In this document: in pieces, positions 19,402 through 30,097 of the stretch
How the letters are laid out: each line of letters begins with the position of its first letter
How positions within the stretch are numbered: the stretch's first letter is position 1
From: Halomonas meridiana
Lineage (GTDB): Bacteria; Pseudomonadota; Gammaproteobacteria; Pseudomonadales; Halomonadaceae
Assembly: GCF_009846525.1 (NCBI RefSeq)
Contig: NZ_CP024621.1
Location: forward strand, 124,001 to 188,000
Direction: 5' to 3'
Length of the DNA: 64,000 nucleotides
Notes under the pieces: generated by a model
Databases searched by the model: none
The model's input: the letters and a program-made list of their open reading frames with translations, nothing else
What the model was told of the DNA's origin: nothing
Translations under genes and position numbers: made by a program

Positions 19402-22251
19402 TTAGGACGTGGACGACGCACGGTTACCCCGCTCAAGAAGAGGAGCCAAGAAGCGCCCCGTGTGGGAAACGCTCTGCTTGGCAATCTGCTCTGGGGTGCC
19501 TTCGGCGATGATTTGCCCACCTCCGGAGCCCCCTTCTGGGCCAAGGTCGATCAGCCAGTCCGCGGTCTTGATCACATCCAGATTGTGCTCGATGACCACG
19601 ATGGTATTGCCGTGGTCGCGCAGGCGGTGCAGTACCGTGAGCAGTTGACGAATATCCTCGAAATGCAGCCCCGTGGTGGGCTCATCCAGAATGTAGAGCG
19701 TTTTACCGGTATCGCGCTTGGCCAGCTCGCGGGCCAGTTTGACCCGCTGGGCCTCGCCGCCGGAGAGCGTGGTCGCGCTCTGCCCCAAGCGAATGTACGA
19801 CAGGCCGACATCCATCAGCGTTTGCAGACGGCGGGCAATGGCAGGCACCGGGCTGAAGAACGCCAGCGCGTCTTCCACGGTCATTTCCAGCACTTCGTGG
19901 ATGGTCTTGCCTTTGTAGTGAATGTCCAGCGTTTCACGGTTATAGCGCTTGCCTTTACACACGTCGCAGGGCACGTAGATATCCGGCAGGAAGTGCATCT
20001 CTACCTTGATCATCCCTTCGCCCTGGCACGCCTCGCAGCGCCCGCCCTTGACGTTAAAGCTGAAGCGGCCCGGCTTATAGCCCCGCGAGCGCGCCTCTTG
20101 GGTTCCCGCAAACAGCTCACGAATGGGCGTGAAAATACCGGTGTACGTCGCTGGATTGGAGCGCGGTGTCCGGCCAATGGGGCTCTGGTCGATATCGATC
20201 ACTTTATCGAGCTGATCGAGACCTTCGACTTTCTCGTAGGGCGCTGGGGTCAAGGTGGTGGCGCGGTTGAGTTCGCGGGCCGCAATGGGCATCAGCGTGC
20301 CGTTGATCAGCGTCGACTTGCCCGAGCCGGAGACCCCGGTCACGGCAATGAACAGCCCCAGCGGCAGGCTGAGGGTAACGTTCTGCAAGTTATTACCCGT
20401 AGCGCCGCGCACGACCAGCTGCTTTTCCGGGTTGCCGGGAATGCGGTAGGGCGGCACGGCAATTTCGCGGGTGCCGGAGAGGTATTGACCGGTCAGTGAG
20501 TGGGGGTTGTCCATCACCTGCTGCGGCGTGCCTTGGGCGACGATTTCACCGCCGTGCACCCCGGCACCGGGGCCAATGTCCAGGACATGGTCCGCCGCGC
20601 GAATGGCGTCTTCGTCGTGCTCGACCACGATCACGGTGTTGCCCAGGTCGCGCAGCCGCTCCAGGGTTTTCAACAGGCGATCGTTATCCCGCTGGTGCAG
20701 GCCGATGGAGGGCTCGTCCAGGATGTACATGACGCCTACCAGCCCCGCGCCGATCTGGCTGGCCAGACGGATGCGCTGGGCTTCGCCGCCGGAGAGGGTG
20801 TCGGCGCTGCGCTCTAGGTTCAGGTAGTCCAGGCCCACGTTGACCAGGAACTCTAGGCGCGCGTGGATCTCGTTGACGATCTTGTCGGCGATTTCGCCTT
20901 TGCGGCCCGGCAGGGCCAGCTCGGCAAAGTAGCGCCACGCGTCGCCAATCGGCAGGTGAACGATATCCGCAATGTTGTGGTCGTCCACGTACACATGGCG
21001 CGACTCTTTGCGCAGCCGCGAGCCGCCGCAGGTGGTACACGGCTGCACGGCGATATACTTGGCGAGATCGTCACGCACCATGTTGGATTCGGTTTCCCGA
21101 TAGCGGCGCTGCATGTTGGGCAGCACGCCTTCGAAGGCATGCTCCCGGGTGACTTTGCGGCCGCGATCCCCCACGTACACGAACGGAATTTGCTCATTGC
21201 CGCTACCGTTGAGGATGATCTCACGCTCATGGCGCGCCAGCTCCTGCCACGGCGTTTCCAGCTCGAAGCGGTAGTGCTTGGCCAGGGCCTGTAGCTGGGT
21301 GAAGTAGTAGATGTTGCGGCGATCCCAGCCCTTGATCACGCCCTCCGCCAAAGAGAGCTCTGGGTGGCTGATGAGCTTGTCGGGGTCGAAGTATTGTTGA
21401 ACGCCCAAGCCGTCGCAGGTCGGGCAGGCACCCGCCGGGTTGTTGAAGGAGAACATGCGCGGCTCGAGCTCGGAGAGCGAGTAGCCACACACCGGGCAGG
21501 CAAAGCGCGACGAGAAGGCGAGGTCTTCCTGCTCGCCGTCCATGAAGTGAATCATCGCCGTGCCGTCGGCAAGGTTCAGCGCCGTTTCAAACGACTCCGC
21601 GAGTCGCTGAGCAATGTCGTCGCGCACTTTGAAGCGGTCGACCACCACGCTGATGTCATGCTTTTTACGCTTATCCAGCGGCGCGATGTCGTCGAGTTCG
21701 AGCACTTGACCGTCGATCTGAACCCGCACGAAGCCCTGGGCGCGTAGCTCACTGAGCAGCTGCAGGTGCTCACCTTTGCGGCCCTTCACCACCGGGGCCA
21801 GCAGCATCAGCTTGGTGCCCTCGGCGAGGTTCATCACCTGGTCGACCATTTGCGAGATGGTTTGTGCTTCCAGGTCTTCCCCGTGCTCAGGGCAGCGCGG
21901 TGTGCCCGCGCGGGCAAACAGCAGGCGCAGGTAGTCGTAAATTTCGGTGATCGTGCCGACCGTCGAGCGGGGGTTGTGCGAGGTGGATTTCTGCTCGATG
22001 GAGATGGCCGGAGAGAGCCCTTCGATGTGATCCACATCGGGTTTTTCCATCATTGACAGGAACTGACGCGCATAGGTGGAGAGCGACTCCACGTAGCGAC
22101 GCTGCCCCTCCGCGTAAAGCGTATCGAACGCCAGCGATGACTTGCCGGAGCCGGAGAGCCCGGTAATGACAATCAGTTTGTCACGGGGCAGCTCCACATC
22201 GATCTGCTTGAGGTTGTGGGTGCGGGCACCCCTGACCAGAATGCTGTCCAT
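19402..22251 (-). CDS. uvrA: Excinuclease ABC subunit A
   Basis: UvrA is the damage-recognition ATPase of nucleotide excision repair. The 949-residue protein has two ABC modules: Walker [10 protein letters not shown] near residue 35 and GVSGSGKST in the second half. It has signature [18 protein letters not shown] motifs, and zinc-binding CxxC pairs (CPVCGYS..., CEACQGEG and CDVCKGKR). The ATG at 22251 ([14 protein letters not shown]) matches the family N-terminus; a longer in-frame start at 22311 adds 20 unrelated residues. It is divergent from the YajR-like gene. I saw no convincing LexA box (CTG-N10-CAG type) in the spacer. Confidence 0.97.
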   Translation of the reverse strand: MDSILVRGARTHNLKQIDVELPRDKLIVITGLSGSGKSSLAFDTLYAEGQRRYVESLSTYARQFLSMMEKPDVDHIEGLSPAISIEQKSTSHNPRSTVGTITEIYDYLRLLFARAGTPRCPEHGEDLEAQTISQMVDQVMNLAEGTKLMLLAPVVKGRKGEHLQLLSELRAQGFVRVQIDGQVLELDDIAPLDKRKKHDISVVVDRFKVRDDIAQRLAESFETALNLADGTAMIHFMDGEQEDLAFSSRFACPVCGYSLSELEPRMFSFNNPAGACPTCDGLGVQQYFDPDKLISHPELSLAEGVIKGWDRRNIYYFTQLQALAKHYRFELETPWQELARHEREIILNGSGNEQIPFVYVGDRGRKVTREHAFEGVLPNMQRRYRETESNMVRDDLAKYIAVQPCTTCGGSRLRKESRHVYVDDHNIADIVHLPIGDAWRYFAELALPGRKGEIADKIVNEIHARLEFLVNVGLDYLNLERSADTLSGGEAQRIRLASQIGAGLVGVMYILDEPSIGLHQRDNDRLLKTLERLRDLGNTVIVVEHDEDAIRAADHVLDIGPGAGVHGGEIVAQGTPQQVMDNPHSLTGQYLSGTREIAVPPYRIPGNPEKQLVVRGATGNNLQNVTLSLPLGLFIAVTGVSGSGKSTLINGTLMPIAARELNRATTLTPAPYEKVEGLDQLDKVIDIDQSPIGRTPRSNPATYTGIFTPIRELFAGTQEARSRGYKPGRFSFNVKGGRCEACQGEGMIKVEMHFLPDIYVPCDVCKGKRYNRETLDIHYKGKTIHEVLEMTVEDALAFFSPVPAIARRLQTLMDVGLSYIRLGQSATTLSGGEAQRVKLARELAKRDTGKTLYILDEPTTGLHFEDIRQLLTVLHRLRDHGNTIVVIEHNLDVIKTADWLIDLGPEGGSGGGQIIAEGTPEQIAKQSVSHTGRFLAPLLERGNRASSTS

Positions 22252-22422
22252 CAACACCTCGAATCGCGTGGCAAAAGCGTAATTATACGTTTGCTGTACC
22301 CTTCCCGGCAAAACTGTCTCGGCTGTCGCCGCTGTGCTTGGCGTTTCCAGCGTGATGACAAAGCGCTAGAATGGGCGGTTACCTCAGGCCGTTCTGGCCC
22401 ATCCACCATACACAAGGGCACT

Positions 22423-23802
22423 ATGCGCAAGGTTTCCGCACTGCTGCTGGCCGCTGAACGCCGTGCAATCAGCGGCTTGGCTGGCCTTTATGCGTCTCGT
22501 ATGCTGGGACTCTTCATGGTTCTGCCGGTGCTCGCGCTCTATGCCGATACGCTGGCAGGCGCGACGCCGCTGCTCGTTGGGGTAGCGTTAGGCATCTATG
22601 GCCTGACCCAAGCGTCGCTGCAGATTCCGTTTGGCCTGCTCTCTGATCGTATCGGGCGCAAACGCGTGATTGCCATGGGGCTTTTGATCTTTGCCGTCGG
22701 CAGCGTGGTCGCCGCGATGGCGGATACGATTGTCGGCGTGATCGCCGGGCGCGCGCTGCAGGGCGGCGGCGCCGTGGCCGCCGCCATCATGGCGCTGCTC
22801 GCCGATCAAACCCGCGAGCAGGTTCGCACCGCCGCCATGGCCACCATCGGTCTCTCGATTGGTGTCTCGTTCGCCATTGCCATGGTGCTTGGCCCCTGGT
22901 TGGCCGCCTGGGCCGGGCTCTCCGGGGTGTTTTGGTTTACCGCGCTGCTGACGCTCGCGGGGCTGGTCGTGCTGTGGCGCTGGGTACCGCCCGCGCCGCG
23001 TCGGTTGCGTCATCGCGACGTAGGGCTGGACCGTCAGCAGTTCAAGAGTGTGATCACCCGGCCAGACCTGTGGCGGCTGGATCTATCGATTTTTGCCCTG
23101 CACCTGGTGCTGATGGCCATTTTCGTCGCCATTCCGTTTCGCCTGCTCAACGCTGGCGTAGCGGTGGAGTACCATGGGCTTGCCTATCTCGGCATCATGG
23201 CACTGTCGTTCGTCGCCATGGTGCCGCTGGTCATCGTCGCGGAGAAGCGTCAGCGGATGAAGCTGATGTGCCTGCTGGCCATTGGGGCCATTGCCTTGAG
23301 CCTGGCGAGCCTGGGGATGCCGCTCTCCCAAGGGCACTGGCTGTTCGTGTGGCTGTTCGTGTTTTTTACCGGATTTAATTTGCTGGAGGCGACGCTGCCT
23401 TCCATGCTCAGTAAGCTGGCTCCCGCCGGCGCCAAAGGAACGGCGATGGGGGTGTACTCCACCAGCCAGTTTTTAGGCGCATTTTTGGGCGGCACGCTGG
23501 GCGGCTTGTTAGCCAACGTGTGGGGGCTCAACGCTGTCTTTATCGGCTGCGCCGTGCTGGCGCTGGGGTGGTGGGCGGCCATGTGGCGCATGCCCTCGCC
23601 GCCGCCGCTCTCGAGTGAAGTGATGGCGCTGCACGAGACGCAGCCCGATGCGATGAACCTGTTGATGGAGCATCTCGCCGACGTGGTCGGTGTGGAAGAT
23701 GTGATGGTCGTGCCCGAAGAGCGGTTGGTCTATTTGAAAGTCAATCGGGACGCGCTGGATCAAGCGGCGCTGGCGAGATTGATGTCACCGCCACGAACCT
23801 AA
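22423..23802 (+). CDS. MFS exporter with C-terminal YAM domain (YajR-like)
   Basis: A 12-helix major facilitator superfamily transporter of 459 residues. Motif A (DRIGRKR) lies between helices 2 and 3. The last ~65 residues leave the membrane and form a small ferredoxin-like domain (MNLLMEHLADVVGVEDVMVV through VYLKVNRDALDQAAL), the YAM domain of E. coli YajR. The start at 22423 removes an implausible 69-residue hydrophilic extension that would overlap uvrA. YajR-type proteins are regarded as proton-driven drug/metabolite exporters; the substrate here is not known. In Pseudomonas and relatives the uvrA-MFS-ssb order is common. Confidence 0.88.
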   Translation: MRKVSALLLAAERRAISGLAGLYASRMLGLFMVLPVLALYADTLAGATPLLVGVALGIYGLTQASLQIPFGLLSDRIGRKRVIAMGLLIFAVGSVVAAMADTIVGVIAGRALQGGGAVAAAIMALLADQTREQVRTAAMATIGLSIGVSFAIAMVLGPWLAAWAGLSGVFWFTALLTLAGLVVLWRWVPPAPRRLRHRDVGLDRQQFKSVITRPDLWRLDLSIFALHLVLMAIFVAIPFRLLNAGVAVEYHGLAYLGIMALSFVAMVPLVIVAEKRQRMKLMCLLAIGAIALSLASLGMPLSQGHWLFVWLFVFFTGFNLLEATLPSMLSKLAPAGAKGTAMGVYSTSQFLGAFLGGTLGGLLANVWGLNAVFIGCAVLALGWWAAMWRMPSPPPLSSEVMALHETQPDAMNLLMEHLADVVGVEDVMVVPEERLVYLKVNRDALDQAALARLMSPPRT

Positions 23803-23882
23803 CGACTTACCGCTGGCTCTGCTGTGACGGGCAGTCAGTGAACCGTTAATGTATACGATGAATGATGACGAGGAGCGACCTT

Positions 23883-24470
23883 ATGGCGCGCGGTATTAAC
23901 AAAGTAATCTTGATTGGCAACCTGGGCCAAGACCCGGAAGTTCGTTTCACGCCCTCCGGCACTGCCGTGGCGAACCTGAACTTGGCCACCTCCGACACTT
24001 GGATGGATCGTCAGAGCGGCCAGCGCCAGGAGCGCACCGAGTGGCACCGTGTGGTGCTGTTCAATAAGACGGCCGAGATTGCCCAGCAGTACCTGAAAAA
24101 AGGTTCGAAGGTCTACATCGAAGGCCGCCTGCAAACGCGCAAGTGGCAGGATCAAAATGGTCAGGACCGCTACAGCACGGAAATCGTCGCCAACGACATG
24201 CAGATGCTCGATGGCCGCAGCGGCGATTACCAGGGCGGCGGTGCGCCGCAAGGTGGCTACGCCCAGCAGGCTCCCGCTCAGCAGGCGCCGCCGCAGCAAC
24301 ACTATGGCCAGCAACCGCCTCAGCAGGGTGGCTATCCGTCGCAGGGTGCTCCCCAGCGTAACGCCCCTGCCCCGCAGCCTCAGCAGCCTGCACCCAACCA
24401 GCAGAACAGCAGCTACGGCGCGCCCGATCCGGGCAATTTCGACGATTTCGATGACGAAATTCCGTTCTGA
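23883..24470 (+). CDS. ssb: Single-stranded DNA-binding protein
   Basis: SSB coats single-stranded DNA in replication, recombination and repair. The 195-residue protein has an OB fold in residues 1-110 ([20 protein letters not shown], then [20 protein letters not shown] and [17 protein letters not shown]). A flexible linker very rich in Gln, Pro and Gly (about 118-180) and the acidic DDEIPF tail that recruits partner enzymes complete it. The ATG at 23883 matches family starts; an in-frame ATG at 23862 is further from a ribosome site. The divergence of uvrA and the presence of ssb here match gammaproteobacterial gene order. Confidence 0.97.
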   Translation: MARGINKVILIGNLGQDPEVRFTPSGTAVANLNLATSDTWMDRQSGQRQERTEWHRVVLFNKTAEIAQQYLKKGSKVYIEGRLQTRKWQDQNGQDRYSTEIVANDMQMLDGRSGDYQGGGAPQGGYAQQAPAQQAPPQQHYGQQPPQQGGYPSQGAPQRNAPAPQPQQPAPNQQNSSYGAPDPGNFDDFDDEIPF

Positions 24471-24543
24471 TTCGCGTCTTGCTGCGTCGTCATGGGGTGA
24501 CGCGCGAGCCGCTATGTTCTTGGGTTGAGGGAGAGGGTCTGTC

Positions 24544-25437
24544 TTGAAGCTGCTGATACTGGATGCCGGGCACTGCTTGAGTTTAGCACTCGCCCGGGAA
24601 GCGAGCCGGCGCACCGATACCGAGCTCGTGATTGAACAGGGCCTCGACGTCACGCCGAGCCAGCTACAGGCCATCGCGCCCGATGCGGTGATCATTCCAC
24701 CGCTGGCGCATCCGCTGAGCATGACCCCTGCCGAGGTGAAAGCCCATGCGGACGCCGTGGATCGCTGCGTGGATGCGTGTCAAACCCAAGGGGTGGCGCT
24801 GGTATGGTGCGTGTCCGATCAGCTCTACGAGGAGGGATTCGATATCCCCATCGATGAGCACGTCGTGCCTGCTCCGCGCGACGAGTGTTTACGCCGCCTC
24901 GTACAGACCGGCGACCGCATTCGCGCCGAGTACCATCGCCACCTGATCGTACGTTTGGGGCCGCTGTTTGCGCTAGAAGGCAGCCACGCTTGGCTGAATG
25001 AAATCATCGACAGTCTGGTGACCGGACAAGCGGTGCGTGCCGCCGAAGATGTCGTCTTCTGCCCCACGTCCGCCGATGCGGTCGCCATGGCGCTCATTGG
25101 CATGCTGCAGCAGCAGGCCTGCGGGGCCGACGCTTGGGGGGCCTACCATTTGGCAGGTACCGAGCCGGTCAGTGCGTTCACGTTCACGTCGATGGTGCGC
25201 ACCCAACTGGCCACGCACTTGGAAGGGCGAGGGGAGACGGTCGCGCTCGGCGACGTTCAAGCGCTGAATCACCATCACGATGCCAAACTGCGCCGCGTGT
25301 TGAACTGTCGCCGTGTACTGGACGTGTTTGGCGTTCATCAAAAGCCATGGCGGTTGGAAGTAGGACGGATGCTGGATGCCTGGTGCCTCACGCGCGACCA
25401 GCAGCCCGATGACGTTGGGACAGGAGAGTCAGTTTGA
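24544..25437 (+). CDS. Degenerate RmlD/SDR-like sugar-nucleotide-binding protein
   Basis: The 297-residue protein resembles dTDP-4-dehydrorhamnose reductases over its whole length: an N-terminal Rossmann-like start (MKLLILDAGHCLSLALARE), a central VSDQLYEEGFDIPIDE where RmlD has STDYVFDG, and HLIVRLGPLFALEGSHAWLN for the usual R-T-S-W-V-F. The catalytic apparatus looks lost. The GxxGxxG dinucleotide loop is not recognisable, and the Tyr-x3-Lys pair is absent from PAPRDECLRRLVQTGDRIR. It may be a non-enzymatic or substrate-binding relative. It starts with TTG at 24544 and overlaps plsC by four bases, which suggests co-expression with lipid synthesis rather than with sugar genes. Confidence 0.65.
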   Translation: MKLLILDAGHCLSLALAREASRRTDTELVIEQGLDVTPSQLQAIAPDAVIIPPLAHPLSMTPAEVKAHADAVDRCVDACQTQGVALVWCVSDQLYEEGFDIPIDEHVVPAPRDECLRRLVQTGDRIRAEYHRHLIVRLGPLFALEGSHAWLNEIIDSLVTGQAVRAAEDVVFCPTSADAVAMALIGMLQQQACGADAWGAYHLAGTEPVSAFTFTSMVRTQLATHLEGRGETVALGDVQALNHHHDAKLRRVLNCRRVLDVFGVHQKPWRLEVGRMLDAWCLTRDQQPDDVGTGESV

Positions 25438-26168
25438 TCAATGTGGTACGCAGCCTGCTGTTTTATGTAGGTTATTTCACTGCCATGCTGCTCATTGGCG
25501 TGCTTTTTCTACCCATCGCACCGTTTCTGCCACTGGCGGCGCGCTACCGGCTGTTGAATCTTTATAACTACTTCCTGATGGTGTGGTTTCGCATTGCCTG
25601 CGGCGTGCGCTACGAGATTCAAGGGCGGGAGAATATCCCGACAGGCCCCTGCGTGATTCAAGCCAATCACCAGTGCGAGTGGGAGACGGTCTTTCTACAA
25701 GTGATGAAGCCGCCGGTGTGCACCGTGCTCAAACGCGAGCTGCTGCGCATCCCGGTCTTTGGGTGGGGCCTGCGTTTGCTACGCCCGATCAGTTTGGATC
25801 GCTCCAAGCCTGCCCGGGCCATGAAGCAGGTGCTGACCCAGGGCGTTGAGCGCCTGGGGACGGGGTTGTCCGTCCTGATTTTTCCGGAGGGAACACGGGT
25901 AGATCCTGGCGTGCGCAAGCGCTACAACAAAAGCGGTAGCGTCGTTGCCTGCCGTGCCGGTGTGCCGGTGCTTCCCGTGGCTCACAATGCCGGTGAGCGT
26001 TGGCCGGGGCGGCACTGGGTCAAGCGCCCAGGGGTGCTCCGCGTACGCATTGGCGCCCCCATTGCGACCGAAGGGCGCACACCGGACGAGGTGTTGGCGG
26101 ATGTCGAAGCCTGGATCGAGGGTCAGCTACAGGAGATTTCCGAGGTCCCCAGGCCCACGGCGCGCTAA
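25434..26168 (+). CDS. plsC: 1-acyl-sn-glycerol-3-phosphate acyltransferase
   Basis: PlsC adds the second acyl chain to lysophosphatidic acid to make phosphatidic acid. The 244-residue protein has an N-terminal membrane segment and the acyltransferase blocks: NHQCEWE (an HX4E version of the HX4D motif, seen in other proteobacterial PlsC), FPEGTR and a PVLPVAHNAGE block. The start is a TTG overlapping the upstream TGA, behind AGGAGA. A strong bidirectional terminator follows at 26195-26223. fabB and fabA lie convergent on the other side, so three fatty acid/phospholipid genes are clustered. Confidence 0.9.
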   Translation: MINVVRSLLFYVGYFTAMLLIGVLFLPIAPFLPLAARYRLLNLYNYFLMVWFRIACGVRYEIQGRENIPTGPCVIQANHQCEWETVFLQVMKPPVCTVLKRELLRIPVFGWGLRLLRPISLDRSKPARAMKQVLTQGVERLGTGLSVLIFPEGTRVDPGVRKRYNKSGSVVACRAGVPVLPVAHNAGERWPGRHWVKRPGVLRVRIGAPIATEGRTPDEVLADVEAWIEGQLQEISEVPRPTAR

Positions 26169-26194
26169 GCAGCGCGGGGCAGAGAACGCAGCAC

Positions 26195-26223
26195 AAAAAA
26201 CGGCGCCCGAAGGCGCCGTTTTT
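26195..26223. terminator. Bidirectional rho-independent terminator between plsC and fabB
   Basis: Perfect 7-bp GC stem CGGCGCC/GGCGCCG (26201-26207 and 26212-26218) with a CGAA loop, flanked by A6 on the left and T5 on the right. It can therefore stop plsC transcription rightwards and fabAB transcription leftwards. Confidence 0.9.
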
Positions 26224-26241
26224 GATGGCTGCTGATGTGCC

Positions 26242-27459
26242 TCAGCCGTCGTAACGCTGGAACACCAGGCAGGCGTTGGTGCCGCCAAAGCCGAAGCTGT
26301 TGGAAAGCACGCGCTCGAGGGTAACGTCGTCGCGACGCTGGGTCACGATATCGAAACCGTCGGCCTGCTCGTCGAGTGTCTCGACGTTGGCAGACGCGGC
26401 GACGAAGTTATGCTGCATCATCAGCAGCGAGTAGATCGCTTCCTGGACACCGGTAGCGCCCAGCGAGTGGCCGGTCAGCGACTTGGTCGAGCTCATGGCG
26501 GGCGTGGAGTTGCCGAACACGCTGCGGATTGCTTTCAGCTCGGCGACGTCGCCTACCGGCGTCGACGTGCCGTGGGTGTTGATGTAGTCGATGTCGCCCT
26601 GCACCGTGGCCATGGCCTGATGCATGCAGCGCATGGCACCCTCTCCAGAAGGGGCGACCATGTCATGACCGTCGGAGGTCGCACCATAGCCTACCAGCTC
26701 GCCGTAGATCTTCGCGCCGCGCGCTTTCGCGTGCTCGAGCTCTTCCAGCACCAGCATGCCGCCACCGCCCGCGATGACGAAGCCGTCGCGGGCCTGATCG
26801 TAGGGGCGAGAGGCTTTATCCGGGGTGTCGTTGTAGTGCGTGGAGAGCGCGCCCATGGCGTCGAACAAGCACGACAGCGTCCAGTGCTCCTCTTCGCCAC
26901 CGCCAGCAAAGACCACGTCCTGCTTGCCGAGCTGAATCTGCTCCATGGCGCTACCGATGCAGTGAGCGGAAGTCGCACAGGCAGAGGAGATGGAGTAATT
27001 CACGCCTTTGATTTTGAACGGCGTGGCCAAGCAGGCCGACACCGTGCTGCCCATGGTGCGGGTCACACGGTAAGGGCCAACGCGGCGCAGGCCTTTCTCA
27101 CGCATTGCATCGGCGGCTTCGACCTGGTTGGCGCTGGACGCGCCGCCCGAGCCGGCAATCAGGCCGGTGCGCTCGTTCGACACTTGCGCGTCGGTCAAGC
27201 CTGCGTCTTCGATGGCCTGAGCCATCGAAACGTAGGCGTAGGCCGCTGCATCGCCCATGAAGCGGCGCAGTTTGCGGTCGATCAACGCGTCTAGGTCGAT
27301 ATCGACGCTGCCTGCCACATGGCTACGGAAGCCGCGCTCGGCGTACTCTTCCTTGAAACGAATACCGCTGCGCCCGCTTTTGAGCGCGTCTAAGACCTGT
27401 TGCTGGTCGTTGCCTAAGCACGACACGATGCCAAGGCCGGTGACTACCACTCGTCGCAT
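26242..27459 (-). CDS. fabB: 3-oxoacyl-ACP synthase I
   Basis: FabB condenses malonyl-ACP with acyl-ACP and is needed for unsaturated fatty acid elongation. The 405-residue length is normal. The active-site Cys lies near residue 161 in [13 protein letters not shown]; the two catalytic His lie in [11 protein letters not shown] and in [15 protein letters not shown]. The C-terminal [11 protein letters not shown] glycine-rich loop is intact. It follows fabA by only 12 bases on the minus strand, the standard fabAB operon. Confidence 0.97.
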   Translation of the reverse strand: MRRVVVTGLGIVSCLGNDQQQVLDALKSGRSGIRFKEEYAERGFRSHVAGSVDIDLDALIDRKLRRFMGDAAAYAYVSMAQAIEDAGLTDAQVSNERTGLIAGSGGASSANQVEAADAMREKGLRRVGPYRVTRTMGSTVSACLATPFKIKGVNYSISSACATSAHCIGSAMEQIQLGKQDVVFAGGGEEEHWTLSCLFDAMGALSTHYNDTPDKASRPYDQARDGFVIAGGGGMLVLEELEHAKARGAKIYGELVGYGATSDGHDMVAPSGEGAMRCMHQAMATVQGDIDYINTHGTSTPVGDVAELKAIRSVFGNSTPAMSSTKSLTGHSLGATGVQEAIYSLLMMQHNFVAASANVETLDEQADGFDIVTQRRDDVTLERVLSNSFGFGGTNACLVFQRYDG

Positions 27460-27471
27460 GGGAGCCTCCTG

Positions 27472-27987
27472 TTAGAAATTCGCAGTGGAGGTGAATAGGC
27501 CAACGCGCAGGTCATTAGCCTGGTAGATATCGCGCCCGTCGACGGACACGGTGCCGTCGGCGATGCCTAGGATAAGCCGACGGGTAATGACGCGTTTCAT
27601 GTTGATGCGGTACGTCACTTTTTGAGCGTCGGGCAAAATTTGGCCGCTGAATTTCACTTCGCCGCAGCCTAGTGCACGGCCACGGCCAGGATGACCGAGC
27701 CAGCCCAGGTAGAAACCGACCAGCTGCCACATCGCGTCGAGACCCAAGCAGCCGGGCATCACCGGGTCACCGGGAAAGTGACAGTCGAAAAACCACAGAT
27801 CCGGGGTGATATCCAGCTCGGCGATCAGCTCGCCCTTACCATGCTCACCGCCCTCTTCATGAATGTGCGTGATGCGATCGAGCATCAGCATGTTAGGCGC
27901 TGGCAGCTGGGCATTGCCTGGGCCAAAAAGCTCGCCGCGCGAGCAGGCCAGCAGTTCTTCGCGATCAAAGGAATGTTGCTTGGTCAC
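27472..27987 (-). CDS. fabA: 3-hydroxydecanoyl-ACP dehydratase/isomerase
   Basis: FabA dehydrates beta-hydroxydecanoyl-ACP and isomerises the trans-2 to the cis-3 product, opening the anaerobic unsaturated fatty acid pathway. The 171-residue hot-dog-fold protein has active-site H70 ([14 protein letters not shown]) and D84 (LGLDAMWQ) at the canonical numbers. It is the first gene of the fabA-fabB operon. The 270-base spacer to the next plus-strand gene must hold its promoter; I saw no clear FabR- or FadR-type palindrome there. Confidence 0.97.
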   Translation of the reverse strand: MTKQHSFDREELLACSRGELFGPGNAQLPAPNMLMLDRITHIHEEGGEHGKGELIAELDITPDLWFFDCHFPGDPVMPGCLGLDAMWQLVGFYLGWLGHPGRGRALGCGEVKFSGQILPDAQKVTYRINMKRVITRRLILGIADGTVSVDGRDIYQANDLRVGLFTSTANF

Positions 27988-28258
27988 TGAATCGTTCCGA
28001 GTATGAAGATGGTTGTTGCGCCTAGTCTACTTCCCGAAACCTCCGAATGCACGTCGCAGGCGCTTTATCGTGACTTTCTAACCCTTTTTAAGGGCTTGCC
28101 GATAAAGCAAATGACGTTATTGTGACAATCGTCGAGGCGAATTCGCACAATAAACGGCCTATTGACGTAATATGCTCTATCCAAGTTTTTGGTTAGGCGG
28201 CATGATGTCGTCCACGTGATGTTTTGTAGTGACTGCTGATAGGACAACAAGAACCGCC

Positions 28259-30097
28259 ATGTGGCTGCCTGTTTCTCTTAATCGTCCGCTGGTTTGGGTG
28301 GCGCTCATGGCGCTGCCTGCATGTGTATGGATTCCCGATACTGCGCTGCGCATGGTGGCCGCCAGCCTGGTGGCGTTGGGGTTGTGGGACGCTTGGCACC
28401 AAGTGCGTCAACAGCGCTTGCGTTTGAAGCTTGCCCAAGACGCCATGGGGCTCGCAGGGGATGCCATGGTCATCAGCGATGTGCAGAACCGTGTGTTGGC
28501 CGTCAATCCCGCCTTTACCGACATTACCGGCTACGAGAGCCAGGAGATGGTCGGCCGCAAGCTCGAAACCCTGGCCGCACAGCGTCACGACAAAGCCTTC
28601 TACCAAAGTTTCTGGAGCACCCTGAAAGCCACCGGGCGGTGGGAAGGGGAGATGTGGAACCGTCGTAAACATGGCGACGAGTACCCAGAGTGGCTCAAGG
28701 TTCGCGCGGTGACCGACAAACGCGGCAAGATCACCCACTTCATCAGCCTGTTCACCGATATTTCCGCGCAAAAAGCCCGCGAGCGCGACCTGCGCCGCAT
28801 CGGCTACGAAGACCCCCTGACCGGCCTGCCTAACCGACGCCGCCTGCACGATTTGATGTCCTCACGGCTTCGTCACTTGCGCGCCGGCGAGAGTCTGGAC
28901 ATGGCGCTGATCGACATCGATGGTCTGAAATCGGTCAACGACAGCTTGGGCGTCGAGCAGGGCGACCGTCTGTTGGCGCGCTTTGCTCAGCGGCTTACCA
29001 GCTACATGGCGGGCAGCGTCGTCGGCCGCCTGGGGGGCGATGAGTTCTTGGTGATTCGCACCACCACCTTCGATGATCATGATCAGTGGATCATGACCCT
29101 GCGTGACCACATGTGCAGTCCGTTCGAGATCAACGATCAGTCGCTGCGTTTAGGATTGACCATCGGTAGCTGTCGCGCCCCCGAGGATGGCCGCGATTCC
29201 GGCGTGCTGTTCCAGCGTCTGGAGTCCGCGCTGTACAGTGCCAAACGATTGGGTCGCAACCATAGCCAGCGCTTTCGTCCAGCGTTGGATAAGCAGGATA
29301 ACCCCCAGCTTGCGCTGGTCAGTGACCTGCGCGCCGCACTGATCTCCGGTGACCAGCTAGAGCTTCACTACCAGACCCAGCACCATCCTGGCAGCGGTGA
29401 GCTGATGGGCATGGAGGCACTGCTGCGCTGGCGTCACCCTCAAGACGGTATGGTTTCACCGGGCGAGTTCATTCCACTGGCGGAGCGCCATGGCCTGATG
29501 GCCGAGCTGGGCAGTTGGGTGATCGAGAAAGCATGCGCTCAACAGGCGCATTGGCAAAACAGCGGTATGCCCAAAGTGACCGTGTGGATCAATATCTCCG
29601 CGCTACAGCTCTTTCAGGGCGATCTGGAAACTCAGCTGGCGACCTGCCTGGAGCGCTATCAGCTCAAACCGTCACAAATTGGTCTGGAGCTGACCGAATC
29701 GGTGCTGCTGGATGAGCGGGCCGGTGATATGGGGCCGCGCCTGCAGGCGCTCCGAGAGCTTGGTTACGCCATTGCCATCGACGATTTCGGCACCGGCTAC
29801 TCATCCTTAGGTTACTTGAAGCGGCTGCCGGTGGATAAGATCAAGCTGGACCGTGCCTTCATTCGCGAGCTTCCCAACGATCAGGCGGATGCGGCGATCG
29901 TAACGGCGGTCTTGGCCATGGCCGAGGGGATGGGGTTGGAAGTCGTCGCGGAGGGCGTCGAAACGCAAGCCCAGTGCCAGTTCCTGGTCAACGCGGGCTG
30001 TACGCTGGTGCAGGGATTCTACTTTGCCAAGCCGTTACCCGCTGCCGAGCTAGAGCAGCGCTGGTCGCCCGTCGCACTGGCAGAAGGTGCCCACTAA
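28259..30097 (+). CDS. Membrane PAS-GGDEF-EAL c-di-GMP signalling protein
   Basis: A dual-domain c-di-GMP turnover protein of about 612 residues. Two N-terminal membrane segments (LVWVALMALPACVWI and MVAASLVALGLW) precede a PAS domain (AGDAMVISDVQNRVLAVNPA through a C-terminal PAC part), then a GGDEF domain with intact GGDEF near residue 258, then EAL (MEALLRW near 385, LELTES, DDFGTGYSSLGYLK, EGVET). Both domains keep their core catalytic motifs, so either activity is possible; in such tandems the phosphodiesterase often dominates. The start is uncertain: an ATG at 28259 or an in-frame GTG at 28229, neither with a strong ribosome site. It is convergent with the DUF2878 gene, overlapping it by four bases. 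Confidence 0.88.
   Translation: MWLPVSLNRPLVWVALMALPACVWIPDTALRMVAASLVALGLWDAWHQVRQQRLRLKLAQDAMGLAGDAMVISDVQNRVLAVNPAFTDITGYESQEMVGRKLETLAAQRHDKAFYQSFWSTLKATGRWEGEMWNRRKHGDEYPEWLKVRAVTDKRGKITHFISLFTDISAQKARERDLRRIGYEDPLTGLPNRRRLHDLMSSRLRHLRAGESLDMALIDIDGLKSVNDSLGVEQGDRLLARFAQRLTSYMAGSVVGRLGGDEFLVIRTTTFDDHDQWIMTLRDHMCSPFEINDQSLRLGLTIGSCRAPEDGRDSGVLFQRLESALYSAKRLGRNHSQRFRPALDKQDNPQLALVSDLRAALISGDQLELHYQTQHHPGSGELMGMEALLRWRHPQDGMVSPGEFIPLAERHGLMAELGSWVIEKACAQQAHWQNSGMPKVTVWINISALQLFQGDLETQLATCLERYQLKPSQIGLELTESVLLDERAGDMGPRLQALRELGYAIAIDDFGTGYSSLGYLKRLPVDKIKLDRAFIRELPNDQADAAIVTAVLAMAEGMGLEVVAEGVETQAQCQFLVNAGCTLVQGFYFAKPLPAAELEQRWSPVALAEGAH

Noticed and set aside
19462..20499. 345-residue open frame antisense to uvrA
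   Set aside because: Overlaps the conserved second ABC module of uvrA and shows no motifs; shadow frame.
22252..22422. LexA/SOS box upstream of uvrA
   Set aside because: Only partial CTGT half sites were seen; no pairing half at the required distance.
28065..28250. 61-residue minus-strand frame upstream of the PAS-GGDEF-EAL gene
   Set aside because: No ribosome site, no similarity I recognise, and a composition typical of intergenic sequence.
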